A DNA stretch of 64,000 nt from Promethearchaeia archaeon (GTDB lineage Archaea > Asgardarchaeota > Lokiarchaeia > Sigyniarchaeales > SOKP01), in NCBI GenBank assembly GCA_029856105.1, contig JAHQWH010000002.1:1-64000 (forward strand). The letters run 5' to 3'. Under the pieces are notes generated by a model that worked only from the letters and a program-made list of their open reading frames with translations, made no database searches and had not been told where the DNA came from. Each line of letters opens with the position of its first letter. Within the stretch, counting starts at the first letter, position 1. Both the position numbers and the translations under genes were made by a program. Shown here piece by piece: positions 47,510-57,596 of this stretch.

Positions 47510-47647
47510 AAAATACACTTAGATTTATTTACTCTCTTGAGATATATTTTCTCTTGTTTCTCTTATAGAAAATTAAAAAAAGAAAGGTTGAAATGCTGAT
47601 TTATTTTTCATAATAAATTTAATAAATAAAAAAAATATAAAAAAATC

Positions 47648-48553
47648 TTAATTTACTCCTAAAGGATCATCTAACTGGCCCCTAATATTGAATTTTTCTG
47701 CCCATTTTAGCGTAAATCTTTTTCTTCTTTCATATGTTAAATCCTGAATTATATTGACTGGGATCATGAAAAGAGTAATTACGAATGGAATTATTGGCCA
47801 TACCATGACATTTATGATATAAATAGCTAAACTTAACCCTTCAAGCATAGAGAAAAAAGATATTATCAGTTTAACCAGACTAATTATAACCGAAATACCA
47901 GCATACCCTTTCAGATAGTATAAATAGAAACCACCCATTGACTTGAGTTCGGTAGGAAAGGAACCACGAAGTACTTTTTTCTGGTTCTTATTAGTGTATT
48001 CAATTCCCGAATCAAGTAAAAAATAAGTTGCTGAAAACACACCAATTCCTATTCCAGATGCAATTGGAAAAAGAAATAATAATGTAAGAATTTGAAGTAG
48101 AGCGTTTTCAGCAAGCATAAAAGTATCCGCAAAAATAAACTCTTGAATAATGATCTCATCACTGAGAAGAATCCCGATATTAAATGCTAATAATGCAGGA
48201 AATAAGGAACTTAGAAAAGCACCCTTAAACTCTTTAGGTCTACGCATTTCCTTAATACCATATACTAGATTTCGACCTAAAATCTTTTTATGGATAAACA
48301 TGAATAGAGGTGTGAAAAGATAACCCCCTATAATAAATCCTATAATACATGCGATTGGAATCGATAAAAATATTATTGCTGTATCAATAGCAAGGTTATT
48401 GGTTAATACATCATATACTTCCAATGTTCCCAAAAGGCCTGCATTAATGACTAACATCGTGCAAAATAAAACTATAAAAATAATCCAGATTATCAGCCAT
48501 TTCTTATATCTTAATAATGAACTAAAAAATTTACTCTCCATTAATACACTCAT
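47648..48553 (-). CDS. Membrane protein of unknown function
   Basis: About 301 residues from the second methionine cluster (MSVLMESKFFSSLL); the annotated frame can extend 19 residues further to 48610. Six or so hydrophobic helices are visible (WLIIWIIFIVLFCTMLVI, IIFLSIPIACIIGFIIGGYL, ILTLLFLFPIASGIGIGVF and others). No family was recognised and no signature motif seen. It lies 139 bp downstream of the flavoprotein gene on the same strand. Confidence 0.6.
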   Translation of the reverse strand: MSVLMESKFFSSLLRYKKWLIIWIIFIVLFCTMLVINAGLLGTLEVYDVLTNNLAIDTAIIFLSIPIACIIGFIIGGYLFTPLFMFIHKKILGRNLVYGIKEMRRPKEFKGAFLSSLFPALLAFNIGILLSDEIIIQEFIFADTFMLAENALLQILTLLFLFPIASGIGIGVFSATYFLLDSGIEYTNKNQKKVLRGSFPTELKSMGGFYLYYLKGYAGISVIISLVKLIISFFSMLEGLSLAIYIINVMVWPIIPFVITLFMIPVNIIQDLTYERRKRFTLKWAEKFNIRGQLDDPLGVN

Positions 48554-48692
48554 CCTGTAATATAGTATAGGGAGAAATATTCGGGAATATATATATATGT
48601 TATATGGCATTCATTTGAAAAAATTATATTCTCTTAGATAAAATAAAAAATAATTGAATATATTGTTGAAATTTACTACAAATAGCATCGAT

Positions 48693-49907
48693 CTAAGCTT
48701 GTTTTAGAAGTGAAGAGATGTAATCCCATTTTTTGTTAATCTTATCGGAAGTTCTTAATCGATTAAATATTTTATATTCGAAAGCCCCAATAAGATTATA
48801 CATAGATTTCACTTGTTTATATACTTCAAATTCTTCAAAGCTGTTTTTGTAATAATCTATATTTTCAGAGCTCCATACAATTTCCTCCTCTTTCATTTTC
48901 TTTGTTAAATTTTCAACCCAGAAGTCTGACATCGCCATTGAATAGTACAACCCTGAAGATCCAAACGGATTAATAAATCCTGCACTATCTCCAATAAGAA
49001 CAACACCGGGACATGGAATCAAATTTTCGACCATTTTAGCGTTTGATATATATGTTAATTCCTCGTAATCAATTTTAGCCTCCTTAAAAAACTCACTAAA
49101 TCCTGGAAAATCTTTCTTCAAATTTTCCCAAACCATCAAGATTTCGTCATGATCAGGTATTTTAACGGTTTTCATTTGAGGTACTTGTGCCATTCGCAAC
49201 ATTAAACCCACTTCTGCTCTTTTATTCTCTAATGGAAATACATACGCAATACTTTGAGGAAAGTTAGGGGCGTAATCCAAATCACCGTTCCCTATGAAAA
49301 AGAATTGTAAATCTGGAGTTTCGCTAATATCTATGTTAGCTTTGCTAATTAAGCATTTCATTATGGGACAATTTATCTCTTCGTCGTAAGGAACTCCATA
49401 ATGGCTTCCAATAACGCCAGAATATCCACTGCAATCTAAAATTGCGTTTCCATATACTTCATTAAGATCTCCATTCTTATCTTTAAATTTTACACCAATA
49501 ATAAAACCCTTTTTCTCAATCGGTTTTGTAACCTCAGCGTTTAAAAGGATGTCAACTCCTAACTCGCTTGCAATTTCTACAAATCTATCGATAAATTTTC
49601 TCCATTCGAAAAAATAATGGTCGTATTCGCGGTAGGTCGTTGTTGTTTGTAAATTTCCAGGAGAATGCCAAACTCTTCCTCCGTTGGATTTAATTCCTAT
49701 AGAAGGTAAGAAGTTCTTTCCTAGAATAATATCAACAATAGGATAGTGGCCCATTCCTTCACCACGAGGTTTTGGTCCAGCGAGTTCACCTTTTTCTAAA
49801 ATAACAGCTTTAAATCCTTTCCTTGCTGCCACGATGCCCGCAGTTAATCCAGCTGGTCCAGCTCCAACGATTACAAAATCGTAATTCTTTGAATTTTTTA
49901 TACTCAT
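48693..49907 (-). CDS. Geranylgeranyl-reductase-family flavoprotein (1)
   Basis: 404 residues. The FAD-binding GxGxxG is DFVIVGAGPAGLTAGIVAARKG, and the second FAD motif is VVLIGDSAGFINPFGSSGL. The family includes geranylgeranyl and digeranylgeranyl-glycerophospholipid reductases, which saturate archaeal lipid chains, and FixC. The CxxC-type or PCGG motif of GGR is replaced by GPKPRGEGMG, so its substrate may differ. It is divergent from the second family member at 50054. Confidence 0.8.
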   Translation of the reverse strand: MSIKNSKNYDFVIVGAGPAGLTAGIVAARKGFKAVILEKGELAGPKPRGEGMGHYPIVDIILGKNFLPSIGIKSNGGRVWHSPGNLQTTTTYREYDHYFFEWRKFIDRFVEIASELGVDILLNAEVTKPIEKKGFIIGVKFKDKNGDLNEVYGNAILDCSGYSGVIGSHYGVPYDEEINCPIMKCLISKANIDISETPDLQFFFIGNGDLDYAPNFPQSIAYVFPLENKRAEVGLMLRMAQVPQMKTVKIPDHDEILMVWENLKKDFPGFSEFFKEAKIDYEELTYISNAKMVENLIPCPGVVLIGDSAGFINPFGSSGLYYSMAMSDFWVENLTKKMKEEEIVWSSENIDYYKNSFEEFEVYKQVKSMYNLIGAFEYKIFNRLRTSDKINKKWDYISSLLKQA

Positions 49908-50053
49908 AATTTAAAAATATGAATAGAATAAATTAATCATTTTTGATGCAGATGCAAAGAACGATAAACAAATAGAAATTTCTTTTTATGAGGAAAATAT
50001 AATTTTTAATACTTTAACCATTAATGTATATATTTATAATAAAAAAACTGATA

Positions 50054-51232
50054 ATGAAAATGTTTGACGTTGTTATATCGGGGGCGGGACCCGCCGGCTC
50101 TAAATCTGCTCAAATATTAGCTGAAGGTGGGTTTGAGGTCGCTTTAATCGAAAAAGATATTAACTGGCGAAAACCTTGCGGTGGTGCTGTTAGCTCAAGA
50201 ATCTTTAAATATTACCCTCAACTGCGAAAGTTAAATTATCCACCTAATACTGGAGTAACTATATATTCTGGGGATTATCGTAAGATTAAATACTCGTGGA
50301 AAAATATTAGAGATTATTCGATAAATGTAGATCGCTTAGAATTTGATAATTTTGTAAGGAATATCGCTATAGAAGCTGGAGCTCAATTGTTTAACAAAAA
50401 TATATCTTACGACTTTGTAACTAAAAATAGTCGCAGAGTTGGGATCAAAACAAAAACCCCCTCGGGGACAAAGGAATATCTTGGAAAAATTTTAATTATA
50501 GCGGACGGTATGAGCTCTAAATTAGCGCCCAAATCGGGTTTGAAAGGAAAGTGGAAAATTGACGAAATAGGACTATGCAAGTGTGCTATAATGGAAGGGG
50601 AAAATTTATTAGATAAGGATTCAATTTCCTTATTTTTTAGAGCGTATAAAGGCTATGGCTGGATATTCCCTATAGATGACAAACGCTTTAACATTGGATG
50701 TGGCACGTGGTTAGACGAAAATTTGAATTCTAATCTAAATCAAATATATACGGAATTTTTAAACGACCCTCACATTAAGAAGTTTTTTCCTAAATCACAT
50801 TATAAAGAGATATGGAATGGTGCTTATCCAATTCCCGCATTAGGCGTGAAAGAGAAAAGTTTATACGGAGATAATATTATGATTATTGGAGATGCAGCAG
50901 GTTTTGTTTCTCCTATAAGCGGCGAAGGGATTCATCCTAGCATAGTATCTGGAAAATGTGCTGCTGAAACCGCTATTGAAGCCTTGAAGAACGACGATAT
51001 ATCTAAACAAAGCTTGAAAAAGTACAAACAACATCCTAACATTAAAAAAATAATTAGAAATTTTAAAATGAAAGTTTCTATGGTTGAATTTCTTTTCGAA
51101 AATAAAGGTCAGAATCTTTCAAAAATGTTTGAACTAGCAGACACAGACGATAAAATAAGAGAAGAAGTCATTAATATGTTCTTATTTTCCATACCACCAT
51201 CTAAAGAATTGCTTTTAAAAATCCAATCTTAA
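50054..51232 (+). CDS. Geranylgeranyl-reductase-family flavoprotein (2)
   Basis: About 392 residues from MKMFDVVISGAGPAG (the frame also has an ATG at 50024). This copy has the standard GGR features: the GxGxxG FAD motif, WRKPCGGAVSSR with the conserved PCGG, and IMIIGDAAGFVSPISGEGI. It likely saturates isoprenoid chains of archaeal membrane lipids at the membrane face. The two flavoprotein genes share one divergent promoter region of about 150 bp. Confidence 0.85.
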   Translation: MKMFDVVISGAGPAGSKSAQILAEGGFEVALIEKDINWRKPCGGAVSSRIFKYYPQLRKLNYPPNTGVTIYSGDYRKIKYSWKNIRDYSINVDRLEFDNFVRNIAIEAGAQLFNKNISYDFVTKNSRRVGIKTKTPSGTKEYLGKILIIADGMSSKLAPKSGLKGKWKIDEIGLCKCAIMEGENLLDKDSISLFFRAYKGYGWIFPIDDKRFNIGCGTWLDENLNSNLNQIYTEFLNDPHIKKFFPKSHYKEIWNGAYPIPALGVKEKSLYGDNIMIIGDAAGFVSPISGEGIHPSIVSGKCAAETAIEALKNDDISKQSLKKYKQHPNIKKIIRNFKMKVSMVEFLFENKGQNLSKMFELADTDDKIREEVINMFLFSIPPSKELLLKIQS

Positions 51233-51367
51233 TTTTATAGCATTTGTTACTTCGCAATTTTTTCTTAGATTTTTTTTGAAAAAGAATTTATTAATGATGG
51301 AGAATAGTTATATATACATTTTTGGCAATAATTCAAAAATGTGAAATCTATTTAGAGGTGAAATTAA

Positions 51368-51688
51368 ATGGTAATAGTTATTATGAAATTAATTCAAAGA
51401 GTAGCAAATGGTAAATGGGATGATTTAGAAGAGATTGATAAAAAATGCACTGAACTTGAGGAAAAATTAGGTTATCCTCCAAAAAAGCGATACCGTAGTC
51501 TATTCGGGGCTTACGATAATAACGTAATTATTATTGAAAGAGAGTGGCAAAGCTTATCAAAAATGGAAAAAGTTATGACTAAAGGTTTCTTAGACCCTGA
51601 ATTAACAAAATTATATGAAAAAGTAGATTCAATTATTGAATGGACAAAAACAGAATTGTATGTGCCTCATCCACCATTTCCTGAATAA
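51368..51688 (+). CDS. Small dimeric alpha-beta barrel-like protein
   Basis: 106 residues with a strand-helix-helix pattern resembling NIPSNAP/DABB folds (IMKLIQRVANGKWDDLEEIDKKCTELEEKLG, then ECRSLFG-like KRYRSLFGAYDNNVIIIEREW). GAGGTGA 7-13 bp before the ATG supports the start. The function is unknown. Confidence 0.6.
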   Translation: MVIVIMKLIQRVANGKWDDLEEIDKKCTELEEKLGYPPKKRYRSLFGAYDNNVIIIEREWQSLSKMEKVMTKGFLDPELTKLYEKVDSIIEWTKTELYVPHPPFPE

Positions 51689-51718
51689 AGAATATTTCTA
51701 GAACTTCAATTCTCCTTC

Positions 51719-51730
51719 TTTTTTTTTTTT
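51719..51730 (+). terminator. Oligo-T terminator
   Basis: Twelve T in a row lie 31 bp after the preceding stop codon, in a pyrimidine-rich stretch. Confidence 0.55.
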
Positions 51731-51786
51731 ATATTGCGATGAAATAATGTTTAAAGGGTTTATTATCTTTATCCAATTAAAGAACT

Positions 51787-52401
51787 ATGGAAAAACTAAA
51801 GATAAATATCCTTAAAATATTGAATTTTATACCACGTCCGTTTTACGGACTGTTATCAGCAATAGTAGGTATAGCTGGAGATATCATAGCTATATCGCTT
51901 TCTCCTTATTTTAATTTAAGCTACATGATAAGTGATTTAGGAACGGGTCCTGGCGCAATATATTTCAACATCGGGGCCTTTTTATCTGGTATTTTTGCAT
52001 TATTGACGTATTTACACATAGTAGAAATTCTTGAGAAGGAAAAGATCAACCATCCAAAAGTACTCAGAATCGGAAAAGTGTTTGCGATTAATTCGTGCGT
52101 TTTTTTTGCTTTAATCGGTGTTATTCCTTCGGTTAGAAGTAATATAATACTTTTTGCTATTCACGGAGCGGTTGCTTTAATTAGTTTACTAAGTGGAGTT
52201 ATTTATTTAAGCGCTTTTAGCTATCTTTTCTTTAAAAGTGAGAAGTTTTCAGGGTTTGTTGGGTATCTACCTTTAATAGCAGTAAGCTGTATTCTCCCAT
52301 TTTTGTTCTCATGGCATCCAATAACAGAGTGGATTTTGACGTTTGGCATTACATTCTGGATTGTTGCTATTTCAATTTACATGCTTTATCAAAAAATGTA
52401 A
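51787..52401 (+). CDS. DUF998-like membrane protein
   Basis: 204 residues with about six transmembrane helices. Typical family landmarks are YFNLSYMISDLGTGPGAIYFNIG in the first loop and the helices that follow it. The family function is unknown. It is a separate unit from the DMT gene downstream (77 bp away). Confidence 0.7.
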   Translation: MEKLKINILKILNFIPRPFYGLLSAIVGIAGDIIAISLSPYFNLSYMISDLGTGPGAIYFNIGAFLSGIFALLTYLHIVEILEKEKINHPKVLRIGKVFAINSCVFFALIGVIPSVRSNIILFAIHGAVALISLLSGVIYLSAFSYLFFKSEKFSGFVGYLPLIAVSCILPFLFSWHPITEWILTFGITFWIVAISIYMLYQKM

Positions 52402-52478
52402 TTCTTTTTCTCAAGACTACTTTTTCTCTTTTTAATTTTTAAAATAGTATTAAAACGATATTTAATAATTTTAAGTTA

Positions 52479-53414
52479 ATGCCCGAATTAATTGGATACA
52501 TTTTAACGCTCGATGCGTTATTGACTTGGGGAATTGCATCTTTAGTATATAAATATGGATTAGGAAAAACAAAGCCGAAAGCGACTTTATTTTTCAGAAT
52601 TTTAATTGTTACACTTGGTACGTTTATTTTCGCGCTAATTTTTGGAGATTTCTCCTTTTTTGCATCGTTTACATCGCAAGAACTTGTTGGTTTTTTAATT
52701 GTAAGTATATTATCAGGTGTTTCCGTGACAATCGGAGATTTATTCTACTTTAAAGCGCTCAAAAAGATTGATGCTTCGCGAGCTTATCCACTAACACAAC
52801 TATCTTTAGTCTTCGTATATCCTTTAGCTTTCATATTCTTCGGTGAGCAAGTTACGGTGTCAATTCTTATTGGAGGGGCTTTTATTCTATTAAGCGTCTT
52901 CATTTTAACCACCAAAGACAAACCTAACAGAGACATAAGTAATAGCGATGTTATTCAAAAAGCCAATAAAAATTTAATCGTTGGAGTTTTATTGTCAATT
53001 GGAACCGCCCTTTTATGGGCAATATCTTATGTTTCATTTAATCAAGCACGAATTATTTCAAATGAGGTATTTGCCTCAAATTTCCTAAGAATAGCACTTG
53101 CTTCAATATTTGTTGCGACTTTAGGATTTTTTAAGCGCGATTATTATGAGGCCTTCAAGAAAGAAAATAGACCGATTTTGAGATATTATCTTTACATCGG
53201 AATCGCAGGTGCTTTATCATTAGGTTTAGCAGATTCATTTTTTATAATGGCAGCAGAAGTTAACGGGCTAATATTGACCGCAACAATTACTGCAAATACG
53301 CCGATGGTCCAACAAATCTTATCAATTCTAATTTTAAAAGAGAAATTCCGAAAACGATTTCTAATTGCAGTTTTATTATTGATTTTAGGTAATTACATAA
53401 TTTTATTTTTTTAA
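52479..53414 (+). CDS. EamA-family (DMT) transporter
   Basis: 311 residues with ten predicted helices in two EamA repeats; each repeat ends in the typical segment (GEQVTVSILIGGAFILLSVF and LKEKFRKRFLIAVLLLILG). DMT proteins export or exchange metabolites; the substrate is unknown. It is 22 bp upstream of the metallo-hydrolase gene, so probably one operon. Confidence 0.85.
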   Translation: MPELIGYILTLDALLTWGIASLVYKYGLGKTKPKATLFFRILIVTLGTFIFALIFGDFSFFASFTSQELVGFLIVSILSGVSVTIGDLFYFKALKKIDASRAYPLTQLSLVFVYPLAFIFFGEQVTVSILIGGAFILLSVFILTTKDKPNRDISNSDVIQKANKNLIVGVLLSIGTALLWAISYVSFNQARIISNEVFASNFLRIALASIFVATLGFFKRDYYEAFKKENRPILRYYLYIGIAGALSLGLADSFFIMAAEVNGLILTATITANTPMVQQILSILILKEKFRKRFLIAVLLLILGNYIILFF

Positions 53415-53436
53415 CAACATATTAGTTCTTGATATT

Positions 53437-54459
53437 ATGATTCAAGTAGAAATTATTTTATTAACCAACAATATTGTTTTACCTTTTCAGCAACTCAAAC
53501 AAGATTATCAATTGGATTTTATCGAACTAAATAAATTATTTGCTACTAAATCTTTAGCGGAACACGGGTTAGGATTTTTGATAAATGTTTACGAAGTTCA
53601 AGATTCTAATAATTTTACTAACTTAAAATTATTAAAAAAAATAATTTTTGATACTGGGGGACCAAACTTAACCTTTATACACAATTCAGATTTAAGGGGG
53701 TACCAATTTTACAATACTGATATTTTAATATTATCACATTGGCATTATGATCATAGTGGTGGATTACTAAAAATATTAGAAAGAATAGAAAAAGAAGTAC
53801 CCGTTATTTGCCATGAGAGTGCTACTTTCGAAAGGTTTTTCAGACGAGAGAGGAATTTAAAAATTGAAGATTTAGAAGGAAAGTCAAGAGAAGAAATTCT
53901 ACCTTTACTCTCGTCTTCAAAGATTGTCAATCAAGAACCCATAGATTTAAAAAAAATAAAGACTCTAAATGGACAGGTCCAGTTCACGAGAGATATTTAC
54001 GAAATCCTAAATCTTGATGGACTCAAAATTACCGTAAGCGGAGAGATTCCAAGAATTCATATTGAAGAAGATTTCAATAACTTCTTTTCACTTCAAGAAA
54101 ACATTCTTAGGATTGATAATATTTTAGATGATAAATTTATGATGATTGAGTTTGATGAAAACATCGTCTTATTAAATGGTTGTTGTCATTCAGGCTTAAT
54201 GAATACTTTAGATTATATAAAAAATTATTCAGATAAACCTATCAGTCATATAATAGGTGGATTTCACATGGCAAGGGCATCTGAAAAAAGGATAAGAGCT
54301 ACGATAGACTACTTAAACACATTGGATCTATTTAATAATACATTGTATCTATTTCCCATTCATTGCAGCGGTGAAAGATTTATTAAAATGGTTAATGATA
54401 TTAGTAGTAGTGGAATTAAGGCGTTTAACACAAGTGTAGGGACAACCTTCAATTTTTAA
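53437..54459 (+). CDS. Metallo-beta-lactamase-fold hydrolase, COG1237 (MptE-like)
   Basis: 340 residues. The metal motif is ILSHWHYDHSGGLLKIL (HxHxDH), followed by PVICHE and later CCHSGLMNT and GGFHM, the pattern of COG1237. Members annotated in methanopterin-like synthesis convert dihydropterin and ribofuranosyl-aminobenzene precursors. The exact substrate here is not certain. It is the second gene after the DMT transporter. Confidence 0.78.
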   Translation: MIQVEIILLTNNIVLPFQQLKQDYQLDFIELNKLFATKSLAEHGLGFLINVYEVQDSNNFTNLKLLKKIIFDTGGPNLTFIHNSDLRGYQFYNTDILILSHWHYDHSGGLLKILERIEKEVPVICHESATFERFFRRERNLKIEDLEGKSREEILPLLSSSKIVNQEPIDLKKIKTLNGQVQFTRDIYEILNLDGLKITVSGEIPRIHIEEDFNNFFSLQENILRIDNILDDKFMMIEFDENIVLLNGCCHSGLMNTLDYIKNYSDKPISHIIGGFHMARASEKRIRATIDYLNTLDLFNNTLYLFPIHCSGERFIKMVNDISSSGIKAFNTSVGTTFNF

Positions 54460-54595
54460 TAAGAGTATATTTCTAAATTACTTCACAGATTTGTAAATTT
54501 GAAATAGAAAATTAACGCTTTTCTTAAAATCCACAAAATTAAAAAGTTATTTAATATTTTCTCAAATTATATAAATTCTACTAATATTCTATACA

Positions 54596-55129
54596 ATGAT
54601 TAAGTTAAAAGAAGGCATAACAATTAATCCACGATCGATTGCTTTTGTTGCAGTTATGAGCGTTTATATCATATTAGCATTTTTTGATTTTTTAAATCTT
54701 GTGTCAATGATAGGAATTTTTGTTTTTTTATCATTTTTCAGTTCTTCACTAGTAACAATAATTTATTATACCTTTTTAAGAAGCATTGGTATTGCAGAAA
54801 AAGTTGTAAATACTTTTTATTCAATTGTCGTAATTATGTTTTCTCTAAATTCAATACCTCATATAATGGAAAGTTCTATTTGTAATCTAGAAGTAATAGG
54901 TGATTTAGTAGCACTTACTTTATTAATTATAGGCTGTCCATATATCGTGTTTGCATTGATTAATACCGGTTTTCCAATTTGGTATCGTAAGTTCAATATT
55001 TTCGTTGGTAGTATTACATTACTCATTTCATTAATTTCTCTCGCTGCTCCTATATTCGGATATGTGTCTCTTGCTATTTTATTATGTTTAATTAATATAA
55101 TGAATAAAGTCTTAGAAGGAACCTTTTAA
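54596..55129 (+). CDS. Membrane protein of unknown function
   Basis: 177 residues with about five hydrophobic helices (IAFVAVMSVYIILAFFDFL, LVALTLLIIGCPYIVFALI, LLISLISLAAPIFGYVSLA). No family recognised. It starts at a clear ATG and is followed after 129 bp by another multi-pass protein of similar size. Confidence 0.55.
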   Translation: MIKLKEGITINPRSIAFVAVMSVYIILAFFDFLNLVSMIGIFVFLSFFSSSLVTIIYYTFLRSIGIAEKVVNTFYSIVVIMFSLNSIPHIMESSICNLEVIGDLVALTLLIIGCPYIVFALINTGFPIWYRKFNIFVGSITLLISLISLAAPIFGYVSLAILLCLINIMNKVLEGTF

Positions 55130-55258
55130 TTAAATTAGATATTTTGATTAAGCGTTATCGATAAGATTTTTAATCTTTTTCAAAGAATCAGTAATTAAAC
55201 AATAAAAGTTATAAAGTTAGGTATCAAAATAAATCATAAAAACACGGATGATGGTATT

Positions 55259-55903
55259 ATGAGTATTCGGTCTTTAATGAATAAAGAGAAATTAATAGTT
55301 GACGATATTATCTCTGTTGTCCTGATAGGATTATTTGGATTTTTAGTTATGTTTTTTGTATTAATTGCAATTATGGCAATTACAGTATATCCTATGTCTA
55401 CATTGTTATTATATGGAATATATAAAATACATAAAGATATAATTAATAAGGAATTGAATGCTACACGTAAGGTAGTAGGTTTACTATTAGGAATAGGGTA
55501 TATTTCTTTTGCGATACTTATTTTAAGCATAATTTTTTCACAACCTCATATACCTGTGAGTTTTATTATTTATTTCTTAGCTATGCCAATATTTCTTATA
55601 GGCCTTGCGGGATTTTTAAAAGGGTTTATTATTACAGTATATTCTCCTCTTTTTCGAAGATTAAACATGCTAATGGGAGCAAGTACCATTATATTGACTA
55701 TTATATCTATTACATTTGCTGAATCAGGTTTTATATATTTTCTTTTTTCTTTTTTAATAGTGCTAATTCTTAATGGTATTTTAAGATCGGCATTATATCT
55801 GAGCGAATTTGGATTAACCCTAAACAGAATTAGAAATTTAAAACTTGTCTTTCTTATTATGAATTCCATTGATATGAAAAATCCAGAGATTAATCAATTT
55901 TAA
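55259..55903 (+). CDS. Membrane protein of unknown function
   Basis: 214 residues with about six hydrophobic helices (IISVVLIGLFGFLVMFFVL, LLLGIGYISFAILILSIIF, FIYFLFSFLIVLILNGIL). No recognisable domain. It may be related in role to the preceding membrane protein, but no sequence similarity was apparent by eye. Confidence 0.55.
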   Translation: MSIRSLMNKEKLIVDDIISVVLIGLFGFLVMFFVLIAIMAITVYPMSTLLLYGIYKIHKDIINKELNATRKVVGLLLGIGYISFAILILSIIFSQPHIPVSFIIYFLAMPIFLIGLAGFLKGFIITVYSPLFRRLNMLMGASTIILTIISITFAESGFIYFLFSFLIVLILNGILRSALYLSEFGLTLNRIRNLKLVFLIMNSIDMKNPEINQF

Positions 55904-56039
55904 TATTATCATAATATATGTTAAATTTTAATGCTTATACTGAATGATTTAGTAATAAAAAATATTAAATCATAATCTTTCATTAATATTTATTATAAAA
56001 ATTTAATATTATCAATAATTCAAGATTTTTGATTTAAAT

Positions 56040-57161
56040 ATGTCTGAAATCCACTTTAATAAAGAAAAAGGTTCTCAAATAAAATTATTCACACCTGGAC
56101 CCGTTTACATTCCAGAAAGAATATTAACTGAAATGTCAAAGCCCAACGACACGCATAGGTCTAATCCTTATGCAGAAATGCATCAACTTGTAGAAGAAGG
56201 GCTTAAAAAGCTTTTATACACCTCCAATAATTGCTTGATCTCTACATCGAGCGCCACTGGACTAATGGAAGCTTGTGTAAGAAATTTAGTTAAAAAAGAC
56301 GAGAAGGCTCTATTTTTTTCGATTGGAGCATTTGGAGATCGTTGGTACAAAATTGGAGTTACTAATGGGAAGGTCTCAGTAAAAGAGGGCGTTGAATGGG
56401 GTAAACCAATAACACCCGAATTTGCCCAAGAAGCATTGAATAAAGATAAATATGCTGTAGTTTTTATCCAATCAAATGAAACTTCCACAGGAGTTTATAA
56501 CCCAATTAATGAAGTAATTCCTGTTATTAAAGATTTTGGCGCTTTAGTGTGCGTTGACGCAACATCATCAATGGCGGGAATTAAAGTTGAGGTTGATAAA
56601 TTAGGGATCGATGTGTGTTTAGCCTCAGTTCAAAAGTGTTTTACATTACCGCCAGGGCTGGCAGTATGTTCAATATCCGAAGCAGCAATCGAAAAGACTT
56701 CTCAGGTTAAAAACAGAGGGCTTTACTTTGACTTTCTTGATTTAGTCAAAAGATCTGAAAAACATCAAACGCCAGCAACGCCACCAATACCGCAAATTAG
56801 AGCTTTAGCGGCTCAGTTGGATTATATCCTGAATCACGAGGGATTAGAAAAAAGGTTTGAAAGACATGAACGATTAGGGAAACGAACGAGAATGTGGGCA
56901 CGAGATATTAATTTTGAGATGTTTCCAGAGAAAGGATACGAATCAAATACAGTTTCTACTATGGATAATTCGTTGAATATCGACATTGGGAAGATGGTGG
57001 GCCTACTACTTGAAAAAGGATATCGTATTGTTAACGGCTATGGAGATTTGAAAAATAAGACCTTCCGGATTGGCCATATGGGTGAAGTGACAGTAAAAGA
57101 TCTCGAAAATATGTTAAAGATCTTGACAGATATCGTTTCTGATTTAAGATTGAACCAGTGA
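56040..57161 (+). CDS. Class V aminotransferase (serine/alanine-glyoxylate type)
   Basis: 373 residues. The opening FTPGPVYIPERIL and the PLP lysine in ASVQKCFTLPPG are standard for the SerC/AGT branch of class V aminotransferases. THRSNPYAEMHQLVEEGL binds substrate phosphate or carboxylate in relatives. Together with serA 436 bp downstream it probably makes phosphoserine from 3-phosphohydroxypyruvate. A serine-glyoxylate role cannot be excluded from the sequence. Confidence 0.85.
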   Translation: MSEIHFNKEKGSQIKLFTPGPVYIPERILTEMSKPNDTHRSNPYAEMHQLVEEGLKKLLYTSNNCLISTSSATGLMEACVRNLVKKDEKALFFSIGAFGDRWYKIGVTNGKVSVKEGVEWGKPITPEFAQEALNKDKYAVVFIQSNETSTGVYNPINEVIPVIKDFGALVCVDATSSMAGIKVEVDKLGIDVCLASVQKCFTLPPGLAVCSISEAAIEKTSQVKNRGLYFDFLDLVKRSEKHQTPATPPIPQIRALAAQLDYILNHEGLEKRFERHERLGKRTRMWARDINFEMFPEKGYESNTVSTMDNSLNIDIGKMVGLLLEKGYRIVNGYGDLKNKTFRIGHMGEVTVKDLENMLKILTDIVSDLRLNQ

Positions 57162-57203
57162 AATTATTAAATCTAATCTTTTATTTTCTTTTATTGAATT
57201 CTA

Positions 57204-57470
57204 ATGGATAAAGAAAAGAGCGAGAGCAAAAGTAAAAGAGGAAAGAACAAAAAAATGGAAAGCAAAAAAGAATTTAAAACTCTTATCTTTGAAATAGTAA
57301 TTATTGAAGTTATATTGATTCCTTTTTTCATTATATTCTTGTTACTTTGGTTGTCAAGTATGTTGTTTCTTTTCTTTTTTATTTCTTTAGGAACTTTGAT
57401 ACTTTTCAGTGTATTAGGCATACTTCTGATTACGAATAAGATTTCGATTATTAAGTCAAAATCGAGATAG
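57204..57470 (+). CDS. Small two-helix membrane protein
   Basis: 88 residues: a very lysine/serine-rich N-terminus (about 25 residues) followed by two hydrophobic helices. It lies between the aminotransferase and serA on the same strand. It has no known family; the frame may be real, since it fills the gap and starts with ATG. Confidence 0.45.
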   Translation: MDKEKSESKSKRGKNKKMESKKEFKTLIFEIVIIEVILIPFFIIFLLLWLSSMLFLFFFISLGTLILFSVLGILLITNKISIIKSKSR

Positions 57471-57596
57471 AATATCGAACGGTACAATAAATTACGATAT
57501 TTATAGGGATATAATTAGATCAAGCAAAAATTCTTTTAAACATTAGTTTACTAAAAATATTATCCATTTATTTAAAATTATTAAAAATTGATGTTT